A DNA stretch of 6,645 bases from CAXSDR01 sp964236445 (GTDB lineage: Bacteria; Actinomycetota; Actinomycetes; Motilibacterales; Motilibacteraceae), in contig CAXSDR010000139.1 in the NCBI GenBank assembly GCA_964236445.1, positions 1 to 6,645 of the forward strand, read 5' to 3'. Shown piece by piece: positions 1-6,576 of the stretch; the first letter of the stretch is position 1; each line of letters begins with the position of its first letter. Position numbers and translations under genes: made by a program. A model generated the notes under the pieces. That model ran no database searches, had not been told where the DNA came from, and was given only the letters and a program-made list of their open reading frames with translations.

Positions 1-2566
1 ACATCGCGATGTCGGCGTCGCGCAGCATGTCCTCGGCGCTGTCGTGCTCCTGCTCCGTCGTGGTGATGCCGATGCTGGCCGTCACGACGACCGTGTGGCC
101 GTCGATGTGGAAGGGGACGGCAAGCTCGTTCTGCAGGCGTCGTGTGATGCCGGAGACATCGGCGTCCGGGTCCAGGTCGTCGAGCAGCACGACGAACTCG
201 TCACCGCCGAGTCTCGCTGCGGTGTCTCCCGCGCGTACGAACATCTGCAGCCGCTGCGCGATCGCGACGAGCAGCTTGTCGCCGGTGACATGACCGAGGC
301 TGTCGTTGATGACCTTGAAGCCGTCCAGGTCGATGAACAGCACGGCGAACCGGTAGTGGATGTGGCGTCTCGCGCGGTGGATCGCATGCTCGAGCCGGTC
401 GAGGAGCAGGACGCGGTTCGGCAGGTTGGTGAGGCTGTCATACATCGCCTGGCGTCGGAGCCGGTCCTCGAGCTCCCTGCGCTCGGTCACATCGGTGAGG
501 CTGCCGACGATGCGGATCACGGAGCCGTCGACCACGACCGCGAGGCCACGGCACAGGACCCAGCGCGGCTCGTCGTCGTCACTCGTCACGCGGTGCTCGA
601 ACTCCAGCGACTGGGTGACACCACCGCGCAGCTGGCCGATCACCCGGCGCAGGCCCTCTCGGTCATCGAGGTGCACGCGGCCGAGCCAGTCCTTCAGACT
701 GTTCAATGCATGGTCCGAGCCGAGAACCGCATTTCCCCGGTCGGAGAAATACATCGTGCCGGTGACGAGGTCCCAGTCCCACAAGCCGTCGTTGGCTGCC
801 GCAGCGGCCAGAGCATAACGCTGCTCGCTACGTCCCAGGTCCAACTGCCCTTGCTGCAGGGAGCGCAGGACCTCCTGGTGGTCCAGCGCGACCGCAAGCA
901 GCGCCGCCCACTGGTGGAACGTCTCCCGTCCGCTCGCGTCGCGGTTGTCGACAGGCACCACCATCGCGAGCAGGCCCTCCTGCGAACCGACGCAGCTGAC
1001 GCGGATGACCAGCACGACGGTGCCGGGCTGCGACGCGGCCCGACGAAGCAGCTCGGCGGGTGGGAAGTGGTGCTCGTCGATGACCTGCCCGACCAGCCCC
1101 GTCGTCTCCCCCAGCGGGTCGTAGACGCTGCGGATGGTGAGGGAGGCGCTCGTGCTCTCGGGGCCGCGCAGTGCCAGCATCCCCGCGACCGCGGTCGTGC
1201 GCGCGAGCCAGCCGAGACCCGTCGCGTCGTTGTGGTGGCTGCGCAGCAGGTCCATGCTGACGTCGTACTGCGTCGTCAGCGTCTCGTGCAGCGCACGCCA
1301 GCCGGCGAACTGCTCCCGTGCCCGTGCGCTGCCGAGCGCCATGCTGACGTCGAGCAGCAAGGCCTCGAGCTGTCGCTCCTGGTCCGCAGCGACCAGAACG
1401 TCGGGTCGGTGCGTGCGCAGCCAGCTCCGTGCGCCGGCGCGCAGCAGGGCCGTCGCACGCGCCACGTCGTCGATGCACGCGGTCGGGGCACAGATGTCCT
1501 CGACCGCGTCGAGGAGGTCCCAGCCGGCCCCCCCTTCGGTGCCCGACAAGCTCGAGAGCGCGGCGGTGAACGCAGCGGCAAAGGCGAACAGCGCCGGCTC
1601 GCCCGTGATGTCGAAGGTCGGGTTGATGCGCTCGACGGCATCCACCAAGGGCTGGATGGCCGCCAGGGCCGGCACGCCGGCGCCAGACGCGATGGCGCCC
1701 TCCGGCGCGGTGGCTCCCGTGCAGCCGCATGACTGGCGGACGACGAAGTTCGTGGGCACCCGGTGGTCGCCACCGGCAACCGGCTCGCCTCGCAGCCGTG
1801 CCAGCAGCAGCCCGACCGCGGCCTTGCCGATGCTGGGGAAGTCCTGGTTCACGGTCGAGAGGGCGGGCCGTGCATGGCGTGCGTGCTGGCCGTCGTCGAA
1901 TCCCATGACTGCCTGATCACGCGGTAGCTGGAGTCCCGCCGCGGTGAGGGTCGACATCAGGCCCACGGCGTTGAGGTCGGTGCCGGTGACCATCGCGGTG
2001 GACGGCACGCCCGCAGCGAGGATCGCAAGGCCGGCCTGCTCGCCGCCGTCCCGCCCCTTGTTCATCGTCTCGTAGAACAACGCGGGGTCCGGCTCGATGC
2101 CGTGCTCCACCAACGTCGCGAGGTAGGCCTCGTAGCGCTCCCGGATATCGAGCTCGCCGAGGGTGCCCGCGAAGCCGATGCGGCGATGGCCGTGCTCGAT
2201 GAGGTGGCTGACCCCTTCGCGTACGCCGCGGGCGTTGTCGGGCACCACCGAGGGGCAGTCGAGGCCGTCGATCGAGTGGCTGACCAGCACCAGGGGTTTG
2301 CCCGTGTCGGCAATGGCGTGCAGGGAGACCTCGTTCGCCGCCAGCAGGATCGAGATGAACCCCACCGCGTCGTCCCAACCGACCGGATGGATAACCGTGC
2401 CGGCGTCGAGGTAGTCCCCTTCGATCACCCCTCCGGGCAGCGCCTGGAAGACGACCGTGGCGTAGCCGGCCGCGGTGGCGAGCTCGCGGATGCCGCTGAT
2501 GACACCGCCGAAGTAGAAGCCGTTCCCGAGCGGTGAGAGGACAGCGATGGACTGCTGTGCAGGCAT
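1..2566 (-). CDS. LacI/PBP1-type sensor fused to PAS and GGDEF diguanylate cyclase (3' end outside window)
   Basis: Probable ligand-controlled diguanylate cyclase, making cyclic-di-GMP from two GTP. The frame is open for 855 codons from ATG at 2566 and leaves the window. Residues 6-275 are a LacI/periplasmic-binding-protein-like domain: PDNARG at 109-114, EHGHRRIGFAG at 124-134, GFDD at 222-225 and STVNQDFPSIG at 237-247 are typical of the family. No helix-turn-helix, signal peptide or membrane segment precedes it, so it should be cytoplasmic and not a repressor. A CGC motif (280-282) ends this domain. Residues 283-577 are poorly defined; the stretch near 520-570 could be GAF-like. A PAS domain (about 580-695) ends in TDVTER. 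The GGDEF domain begins near 708 (YDSLTNLPNR), has the metal-binding DLDGF (746-750), the catalytic GGDEF (787-791) and an RxxD inhibitory site (R778-D781). The last codons (DADIAM) are the usual end of GGDEF, so an EAL domain may follow outside the window. The shine-dalgarno is GGAAGG, 7 bases before ATG. Ligand and output are inferred. Confidence 0.9.
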   Translation of the reverse strand, partial: MPAQQSIAVLSPLGNGFYFGGVISGIRELATAAGYATVVFQALPGGVIEGDYLDAGTVIHPVGWDDAVGFISILLAANEVSLHAIADTGKPLVLVSHSIDGLDCPSVVPDNARGVREGVSHLIEHGHRRIGFAGTLGELDIRERYEAYLATLVEHGIEPDPALFYETMNKGRDGGEQAGLAILAAGVPSTAMVTGTDLNAVGLMSTLTAAGLQLPRDQAVMGFDDGQHARHARPALSTVNQDFPSIGKAAVGLLLARLRGEPVAGGDHRVPTNFVVRQSCGCTGATAPEGAIASGAGVPALAAIQPLVDAVERINPTFDITGEPALFAFAAAFTAALSSLSGTEGGAGWDLLDAVEDICAPTACIDDVARATALLRAGARSWLRTHRPDVLVAADQERQLEALLLDVSMALGSARAREQFAGWRALHETLTTQYDVSMDLLRSHHNDATGLGWLARTTAVAGMLALRGPESTSASLTIRSVYDPLGETTGLVGQVIDEHHFPPAELLRRAASQPGTVVLVIRVSCVGSQEGLLAMVVPVDNRDASGRETFHQWAALLAVALDHQEVLRSLQQGQLDLGRSEQRYALAAAAANDGLWDWDLVTGTMYFSDRGNAVLGSDHALNSLKDWLGRVHLDDREGLRRVIGQLRGGVTQSLEFEHRVTSDDDEPRWVLCRGLAVVVDGSVIRIVGSLTDVTERRELEDRLRRQAMYDSLTNLPNRVLLLDRLEHAIHRARRHIHYRFAVLFIDLDGFKVINDSLGHVTGDKLLVAIAQRLQMFVRAGDTAARLGGDEFVVLLDDLDPDADVSGITRRLQNELAVPFHIDGHTVVVTASIGITTTEQEHDSAEDMLRDADIAM

Positions 2567-2573
2567 GGCTGTC

Positions 2574-2579
2574 CCTTCC
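2574..2579 (-). promoter_or_regulatory. Ribosome binding site of the sensor-cyclase gene
   Basis: On the minus strand GGAAGG lies 7 bases upstream of the ATG at 2566. It supports this start and therefore the absence of an N-terminal DNA-binding domain. The protein sequence enters the first beta strand of the PBP1 fold (IAVLSPLGNGFYFGG) only six residues after the start, as expected for a complete HTH-less domain. Confidence 0.7.
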
Positions 2580-2586
2580 GGTCCCG

Positions 2587-2602
2587 GCCGTCGGAGGACG
2601 GC
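2587..2602. repeat. 6-bp inverted repeat in the leader of the sensor-cyclase gene
   Basis: GCCGTC (2587-2592) and GACGGC (2597-2602) pair perfectly around a four-base loop. The repeat lies 21-36 bases upstream of the sensor-cyclase start and just upstream of its ribosome binding site. It could be an operator or a leader hairpin. A six-base GC-rich repeat can also arise by chance in DNA this rich in GC. Confidence 0.35.
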
Positions 2603-2647
2603 GCTGATCTGTCTATCGACCGAAGCGCCGCCCAGTGGAGGTTGCCC

Positions 2648-2666
2648 GCGCGGATTTCGGCCGCGC
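2648..2666. repeat. 6-bp inverted repeat upstream of the cation transporter gene
   Basis: GCGCGG (2648-2653) and CCGCGC (2661-2666) are perfect complements around a seven-base AT-containing spacer. The repeat ends 22 bases before the GTG start of the CDF gene, within the 122-base divergent spacer, where a metalloregulator operator or a leader hairpin could lie. No recognisable Zur, MntR or ArsR-type site was seen, so the role is open and chance occurrence is possible. Confidence 0.35.
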
Positions 2667-2688
2667 ATGTTGGGGGTAGGGCCAGCGG

Positions 2689-3744
2689 GTGACCGCACCG
2701 GAGGAGCCTGCCCTGCTCCGCAACCTGCTCGCCGACGATCGCGCCGGCACGGATGGCGGCGAAGGCCGTGGCGAGATCGACCTGCTTGACGTAGGGAGCG
2801 GGGGAGGCGAGGGAGCAGGTGCGCAGAGCGCCGTCACCGTCGCCGTGGCGTTCGGCGTCAACCTGCTGGTCGCGCTCGCGAAGTCGGCGGCGGCTGTCAT
2901 CACGGGCTCGGCGTCGATGGTGGCCGAAGCGGCTCACTCGTGGGCTGATGCGGGCAACGAGATCTTCCTCGTCATCGCGCAGGTCCGCTCCAAGCGCGCT
3001 GCCGACCAGCGCCACCCCCTCGGCCATGGCCGCGAGGCCTACGTGTGGTCGATGTTCGCCGCACTCGGGCTGTTTGCGGCCGGTGCCGCCGTGTCGGTGA
3101 CCCACGGCATCCAGGAGCTGCTGAGTCCTGAGCCGGGTGGTGACTTCGTCGTGGCGTACGTCGTCCTCGCCGTCTCGGCGGTCCTCGAGGGGGTGTCGTT
3201 CGCGCAGTCGGTGCGCCAGGCTCGCCCGGCGGCGGCGAGCCTGCGGCGCGGCGTCGTGCACCACGTGCTGCAGACGACGGACCCCACGCTGCGCGCCGTC
3301 TTCGCCGAGGACGCGGCGGCGCTGGTCGGTCTGGGGTTCGCCGCGTGCGGCATCGCGTTGCACCAGCTGACCGGCTCGCCGGTCTGGGACGCCGTGGGCT
3401 CCATCTTCGTCGGCCTGCTGCTCGGTGTCGTCGCCATCGTGCTCATCAACCGCAACCGCCGCTTCCTGGTCGGCGAGGACGCCGACCCGCAGGTCCGGCG
3501 AGCTGTCCTGCACGTGCTGCTGGCGCACCCGGACGTCGCGCGGGTGACCTACCTGCGGCTCGAGGTGGTCGGGCCGCTCATGGTCACCGTCGTCGCGAAG
3601 GTCGACCTCACCGGCGACCAGCCGGAGTCGGCGCTCGCCCGTCGACTGCTCGCGATCGAGGACGGCCTCACCGAGATCCCCGGCATCGTCGGAGCGATCC
3701 TGGGGCTCGCGCCGCCCGACGGGCGGCCCGGGCTGTCAGCGTGA
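2689..3744 (+). CDS. Cation diffusion facilitator family transporter (ZnT9/SLC30A9-like)
   Basis: Inner-membrane divalent-cation transporter; CDF proteins usually export Zn, Mn, Fe, Co or Cd in exchange for protons. Membrane segments are visible at about 49-71, 76-98, 119-137, 152-172, 205-225 and 232-254, the usual six. Segment 2 has the metal-site signature HSWADAGN (H83, S84, D87, N90), and the loop after it has HPLGHGREAYVW (109-120). In segment 5 the usual HxxxD is replaced by an E-D pair (E207, D208), as in ZnT9-like members. Residues 262-340 form the soluble C-terminal dimerisation domain. An in-frame TAG at 2677 limits the start, and GTG at 2689 has AGGG 7 bases upstream. This gives a hydrophilic Gly/Asp/Glu-rich extension of about 45 residues before segment 1, longer than usual, so the start is less certain than the rest; the next in-frame GTG (residue 53) would cut into segment 1. 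The gene is divergent from the sensor-cyclase and convergent with the coiled-coil gene. The metal cannot be read from sequence. Confidence 0.92.
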   Translation: MTAPEEPALLRNLLADDRAGTDGGEGRGEIDLLDVGSGGGEGAGAQSAVTVAVAFGVNLLVALAKSAAAVITGSASMVAEAAHSWADAGNEIFLVIAQVRSKRAADQRHPLGHGREAYVWSMFAALGLFAAGAAVSVTHGIQELLSPEPGGDFVVAYVVLAVSAVLEGVSFAQSVRQARPAAASLRRGVVHHVLQTTDPTLRAVFAEDAAALVGLGFAACGIALHQLTGSPVWDAVGSIFVGLLLGVVAIVLINRNRRFLVGEDADPQVRRAVLHVLLAHPDVARVTYLRLEVVGPLMVTVVAKVDLTGDQPESALARRLLAIEDGLTEIPGIVGAILGLAPPDGRPGLSA

Positions 3745-4464
3745 GGTGAGGGAGCCGGCTCTGCCGAGCGCCTTGTTGCGCAGCTTCGCCACAGCCACGG
3801 CCGTCTTGAAGCTGCGCGACGACTCGACCTGCCGGAGCCGGCGCGACACCTGCTCGGCGCGCGTGCTGGCGTGCTTGACGTCGTCACGGAGCTTGCTCAG
3901 GTGCTTCGCGTGCTCGCGCTGCTCGCGGTCGAGGCGGGCCAGCAGCGCGGTGTTCGTGAGCGACACGAGGGCGAGCTCGTTGGCCATGCGCAGCGCCAGC
4001 CGCCGATCGTCCGACACCTCCGGCATGCCCTCGCTGCTTCTCCCGAGATAGGGCGCAGGCGTCACCAGCGGAAGTCCTCGACGCAGCACCAGCACGAGCG
4101 GCAGCTCACCCTGCACCGGGACGGCAGCGATGATCTGCGCGTCGGCGCCGCTCACCATGGCCAGCGCGCGGGGCCACAGCGACGCGTCCTCGACAGACGT
4201 GGGCAGCAGGACACAGATCGTTTCGGCCGCGCTCGTGAGGAGCTGCTGCTCGCCCTCGTCGAGGCGGCCCCCGTCGAGGGCAAGCACGAGGAGCGCGTCG
4301 GACGGCTGCGGCTCATCGCTCTCGCCCGCACCCAGGTGGTGCACGGTCGCGCGGTCGAGAGTCTGGACCTGGCGCTCGAGCTCCGGCAGCGTCAGTCCGG
4401 CAGCGAGGGCGACGGTGCAAGACGCGCCGAGGTGGTCGCGGATGACATCGCGCAGGGTCAGCAC
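3736..4464 (-). CDS. Unrecognised protein with C-terminal coiled coil, third gene of the citrate synthase unit
   Basis: No family is recognised. With the GTG start at 4464 the protein has 242 residues. Residues 1-150 alternate short hydrophobic strands (CTVALAAG, DALLVLALDGG, ETICVLLPT, AQIIAAVPV, LPLVLVLRR) with charged helices, suggesting a small alpha/beta domain, perhaps Rossmann-like. Residues 155-215 are a charged, Leu-spaced helix (LALVSLTNTALLARLDREQ onward) likely to form a coiled coil. The last 25 residues are basic (SRSFKTAVAVAKLRNKALGR). There is no signal peptide or membrane segment. GTG 4464 was preferred over upstream ATGs at 4494 and 4533 because GAGGAG stands 9 bases before it and because the upstream starts would run 17 or 56 bases into the methyltransferase gene. 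The SD overlaps the methyltransferase stop, implying coupled translation and a shared task. Its stop overlaps the end of the convergent transporter gene by nine bases. A scaffold or partner for the methyltransferase is possible, by inference only. Confidence 0.75.
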   Translation of the reverse strand: MLTLRDVIRDHLGASCTVALAAGLTLPELERQVQTLDRATVHHLGAGESDEPQPSDALLVLALDGGRLDEGEQQLLTSAAETICVLLPTSVEDASLWPRALAMVSGADAQIIAAVPVQGELPLVLVLRRGLPLVTPAPYLGRSSEGMPEVSDDRRLALRMANELALVSLTNTALLARLDREQREHAKHLSKLRDDVKHASTRAEQVSRRLRQVESSRSFKTAVAVAKLRNKALGRAGSLTSR

Positions 4465-4473
4465 AGGGTCGGT

Positions 4474-4479
4474 CTCCTC
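4474..4479 (-). promoter_or_regulatory. Ribosome binding site that sets the coiled-coil gene start
   Basis: Minus-strand GAGGAG sits 9 bases upstream of GTG 4464 and shares bases with the TGA stop of the methyltransferase (4478-4480). It is the strongest Shine-Dalgarno match in this unit. It favours the GTG over the two upstream ATG candidates and suggests that ribosomes ending the methyltransferase re-initiate here. Confidence 0.7.
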
Positions 4480-5164
4480 AGAAGGTGCGCACATAACAGT
4501 GGTAGCCGACGGGGCTACCGCGGAAGCCGTCATCGACGAAGCCCGTGCGGGCGAAGCCCTGCGCCGTCAGCAGGTCGTCGTAGGAGGCGCGGGCGCGGAC
4601 GACCTGGTAGGCACCCAGGACGGTGCGCTCGGCGACGTCCCAGTCGGCCAGGATCAGCCGCCCGCCCAGGCGTACGTGGTCGGCCAGGTTGCGCACCGAC
4701 AGCCGCCACTCGGCGTCGTCGGTGATGTGGAACAGCACGTCCACGCAGTAGACGACGTCGTAGAGATGGCCTGGCCGCCACTGCGAGAGGGTCGACTCGG
4801 CGTAGGTCGCCGGCGTGGTTCCCTCGTCATCGCCCCGTGCGGTCGTGACGGCGCTCGGGCTCGCGTCGATGGCCTCCACCGCGTGCCCGAAGCCGGCCAT
4901 GTGCCGCGCGAACCAGCCCTTGCCGCACCCGGCGTCGAGCACGCGCAGGGGAGCCTGCGAGCTGTTGCCGTCACCGATGATCGAGATGAGGCGCCCGAGG
5001 CGTACGGCGTAGAAGATCTCGTTGGTCGGCTCGTCGAAGTGCACGTTGCCGCCGGAGGCCAGGGCCGAGCGCCCACGGTGACGCCTGTCCCAGTAGGCGG
5101 CGGCCTCGTCGGTGCTCCACAGGGGCGCGGCCGTGGTGTCGCTGGGCGCGGTCGTCTCGGCCAT
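4478..5164 (-). CDS. Class I SAM-dependent methyltransferase
   Basis: A 228-residue soluble methyltransferase of the Rossmann-fold class I type (Methyltransf_11/25-like). Motif I is VLDAGCGKG (75-83), the SAM-binding glycine loop. An acidic residue ends the second strand (VEAIDAS, D100). Motif IV is YDVVYCVDVLFHITDD (135-150), with the H-I-T-D-D ending common in small-molecule and glycan methyltransferases. LGGRLILADW (166-175) is the post-strand motif. The N-terminal 40 residues contain WSTDEAAAYWDRRHRG, which resembles the lid helix at the start of many such enzymes. The ATG lies 6 bases after the gltA stop with no clear Shine-Dalgarno, so translation probably depends on coupling to gltA. 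The next gene's SD overlaps this stop. The substrate cannot be told from the sequence: a metabolite, a glycan, or a protein are all possible. The fold call is sure, the role is not. Confidence 0.9.
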   Translation of the reverse strand: MAETTAPSDTTAAPLWSTDEAAAYWDRRHRGRSALASGGNVHFDEPTNEIFYAVRLGRLISIIGDGNSSQAPLRVLDAGCGKGWFARHMAGFGHAVEAIDASPSAVTTARGDDEGTTPATYAESTLSQWRPGHLYDVVYCVDVLFHITDDAEWRLSVRNLADHVRLGGRLILADWDVAERTVLGAYQVVRARASYDDLLTAQGFARTGFVDDGFRGSPVGYHCYVRTF

Positions 5165-5170
5165 GCGGCG

Positions 5171-6517
5171 CTAGCGCTCGGACAGCGGGACGAGTGAGCG
5201 CTCGCTCGGGCCGGTGTAGAGCTGGCGAGGGCGCCCGATCTTGGTCTGCGGGTCGTTGATCATCTCGTGCCACTGAGCGATCCAGCCGGGAAGGCGGCCG
5301 ATGGCGAAGAGCACGGTGAACATCTTGGTGGGGAAGCCCATCGCGCGATAGAGCAAACCGGTGTAGAAGTCGACGTTGGGATAGAGCTTGCGCGAGATGA
5401 AGTAGTCGTCGGACAGCGCGACCCCCTCGAGCTCCAGCGCGATGTCGAGCAGGTCGTCGCGCTTGCCGAGGGCCGACAGCAGCTCGTCGGCGGTCTTCTT
5501 GATGATCGCTGCACGGGGGTCGTAGTTCTTGTAGACCCGGTGGCCGAACCCCATGAGGCGCACGCCGTCCTCTTTGTTCTTGACCTTGTTGACGAACGCG
5601 CTGACGTCGCCGCCGTCGGCCCGGATGTCGCCCAGCATCTGCAGCACCGACTCGTTGGCGCCACCGTGCAACGGGCCGAACAGGGCGTTGACGCCTGCTG
5701 ACACCGACGCGAACAGGTTGGCCTGGGCCGAGCCGACGAGCCGCACCGTGGACGTCGAGCAGTTCTGCTCGTGGTCTGCGTGCAGGGTGAACAGCACATC
5801 GAGGGCCTTCACGACGACCGGGTCGGGAATGTAGTCCTCGACCGGCAGCCCGAACGTCATCTTGAGGAAGTTCTCGACAAACGGCAGTGAGTTGTCGGGA
5901 TAGAGGAACGGCTGCCCGACCGACTTCTTGTAGGCGTACGCGGCGATCGTCGGCACTTTGGCGAGCAGTCGCACGGTGGACAGCGAGACCTGGTCGGCGT
6001 CGAACGGGTTCAGCGAGTCCTGATAGAAGGTCGACAGCGCCGAGACCGCGGAGGAGAGCACGGGCATCGGGTGCGCGTCGCGCGGGAAGCCGTCGAAGAA
6101 ACGCTTGAGGTCCTCGTCGAGCAGAGTGTGGCGCGTGATGCGCCCCGAGAACGTGTCGAGCTCGGCCTGGGTGGGGAGCTCGCCGTAGATGAGGAGGTAG
6201 CTGACCTCGAGGAAGCTCGCGTTGGCGGCGAGGTCGTCGATCGGATAGCCGCGGTAGCGCAGGATGCCCGCGTCACCGTCGATGTAGGTGATCGCCGACG
6301 TGGTCGAGGCGGTGTTGGCGAAGCCCGGATCGAACGTGACCAGGTCTGCCTTGGCGAGCAGCTTGGAGATGTCTGCTCCCGCCGCACCTTCGGTGGTCGC
6401 CACGATGGGCAGCTCGAGATCGGGCGCGCCCTCGCAGCGCAGCTTCGCCGACCTCGGCAGCTGCACCGACGGTGGCTGGTCGGTCGGGTTCGGGGCCGGC
6501 GTCACGGTCTCCGACAT
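5171..6517 (-). CDS. gltA: Citrate synthase (type II, GltA-like)
   Basis: Condenses acetyl-CoA and oxaloacetate to citrate, the entry step of the TCA cycle, in the cytoplasm. The 448-residue protein shows the complete catalytic set: H284 in GPLHGGANE, H326 in GFGHRVYKNYDPRA and D383 in YPNVDFYTG. Their spacing (42 and 57) closely matches that of the E. coli enzyme (His264, His305, Asp362). RYRGYPIDDLA and LHADHEQNCSTSTVRL are further signatures of the GltA-type, which is normally hexameric in Gram-negatives. The N-terminal 30 residues are Pro/Thr-rich and probably disordered. The start is ATG 6517, preceded by GAAGGG 9 bases upstream. The frame stays open upstream to a possible ATG at 6601, but the added residues are Arg-rich, have no family resemblance and cross the likely promoter. 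It is the first gene of a tight unit with the methyltransferase and the coiled-coil gene. Whether NADH inhibits it cannot be judged here. Confidence 0.97.
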   Translation of the reverse strand: MSETVTPAPNPTDQPPSVQLPRSAKLRCEGAPDLELPIVATTEGAAGADISKLLAKADLVTFDPGFANTASTTSAITYIDGDAGILRYRGYPIDDLAANASFLEVSYLLIYGELPTQAELDTFSGRITRHTLLDEDLKRFFDGFPRDAHPMPVLSSAVSALSTFYQDSLNPFDADQVSLSTVRLLAKVPTIAAYAYKKSVGQPFLYPDNSLPFVENFLKMTFGLPVEDYIPDPVVVKALDVLFTLHADHEQNCSTSTVRLVGSAQANLFASVSAGVNALFGPLHGGANESVLQMLGDIRADGGDVSAFVNKVKNKEDGVRLMGFGHRVYKNYDPRAAIIKKTADELLSALGKRDDLLDIALELEGVALSDDYFISRKLYPNVDFYTGLLYRAMGFPTKMFTVLFAIGRLPGWIAQWHEMINDPQTKIGRPRQLYTGPSERSLVPLSER

Positions 6518-6526
6518 GGTGGTGTG

Positions 6527-6532
6527 CCCTTC
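6527..6532 (-). promoter_or_regulatory. Ribosome binding site of gltA
   Basis: Minus-strand GAAGGG lies 9 bases before ATG 6517. It decides for the shorter citrate synthase over the 28-residue longer frame that begins at 6601. Confidence 0.75.
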
Positions 6533-6548
6533 ACTCGACGGTCTCCCG

Positions 6549-6576
6549 ACCCTACTTTGCCTCGTACGACAGAGAA
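6549..6576 (-). promoter_or_regulatory. Possible weak sigma70-like promoter of gltA
   Basis: On the minus strand TAGGGT (6554 to 6549) fits the actinobacterial -10 pattern TAnnnT. TTCTCT (6576 to 6571) lies 16 bases upstream as a poor -35. Transcription would start near 6541, giving a leader of about 25 bases with the ribosome binding site in it. The -35 match is weak, and a start further upstream inside or beyond the folded region is equally possible. Confidence 0.25.

Noticed and set aside
1..4. An EAL phosphodiesterase domain at the end of the sensor-cyclase
   Set aside because: Such a domain often follows GGDEF proteins of this type, but the window ends within GGDEF, so nothing of it can be seen and it is not claimed.
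44..1732. A 562-codon open frame on the plus strand, longer than most real genes here
   Set aside because: It is antisense to the sensor-cyclase gene, whose protein has clear family motifs. The plus-strand product is of repetitive Arg/Ala/Val/Asp composition with no motif; it results from GC-biased third positions.
2425..3528. A 367-codon minus-strand frame across the divergent spacer and the transporter
   Set aside because: It is antisense to the CDF gene, is rich in Arg, Asp and His without domains, and would overlap the start of the sensor-cyclase.
4465..4533. Upstream starts at 4533 or 4494 for the coiled-coil gene
   Set aside because: They overlap the methyltransferase end by 56 or 17 bases, and neither has a ribosome binding site as good as that of GTG 4464. 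ATG 4494 remains possible.
5168..5177. 10-bp palindrome GCGCTAGCGC over the gltA stop codon
   Set aside because: It is short, has no loop or T tract, and lies between two genes that appear translationally coupled. It is probably a by-product of Arg codon, TAG stop and GC-rich spacer.
4130..5197. A 355-codon plus-strand frame antisense to the methyltransferase and coiled-coil genes
   Set aside because: The minus-strand methyltransferase motifs are unmistakable. The plus-strand product has no domain and low-complexity Arg/Gly/Val composition.
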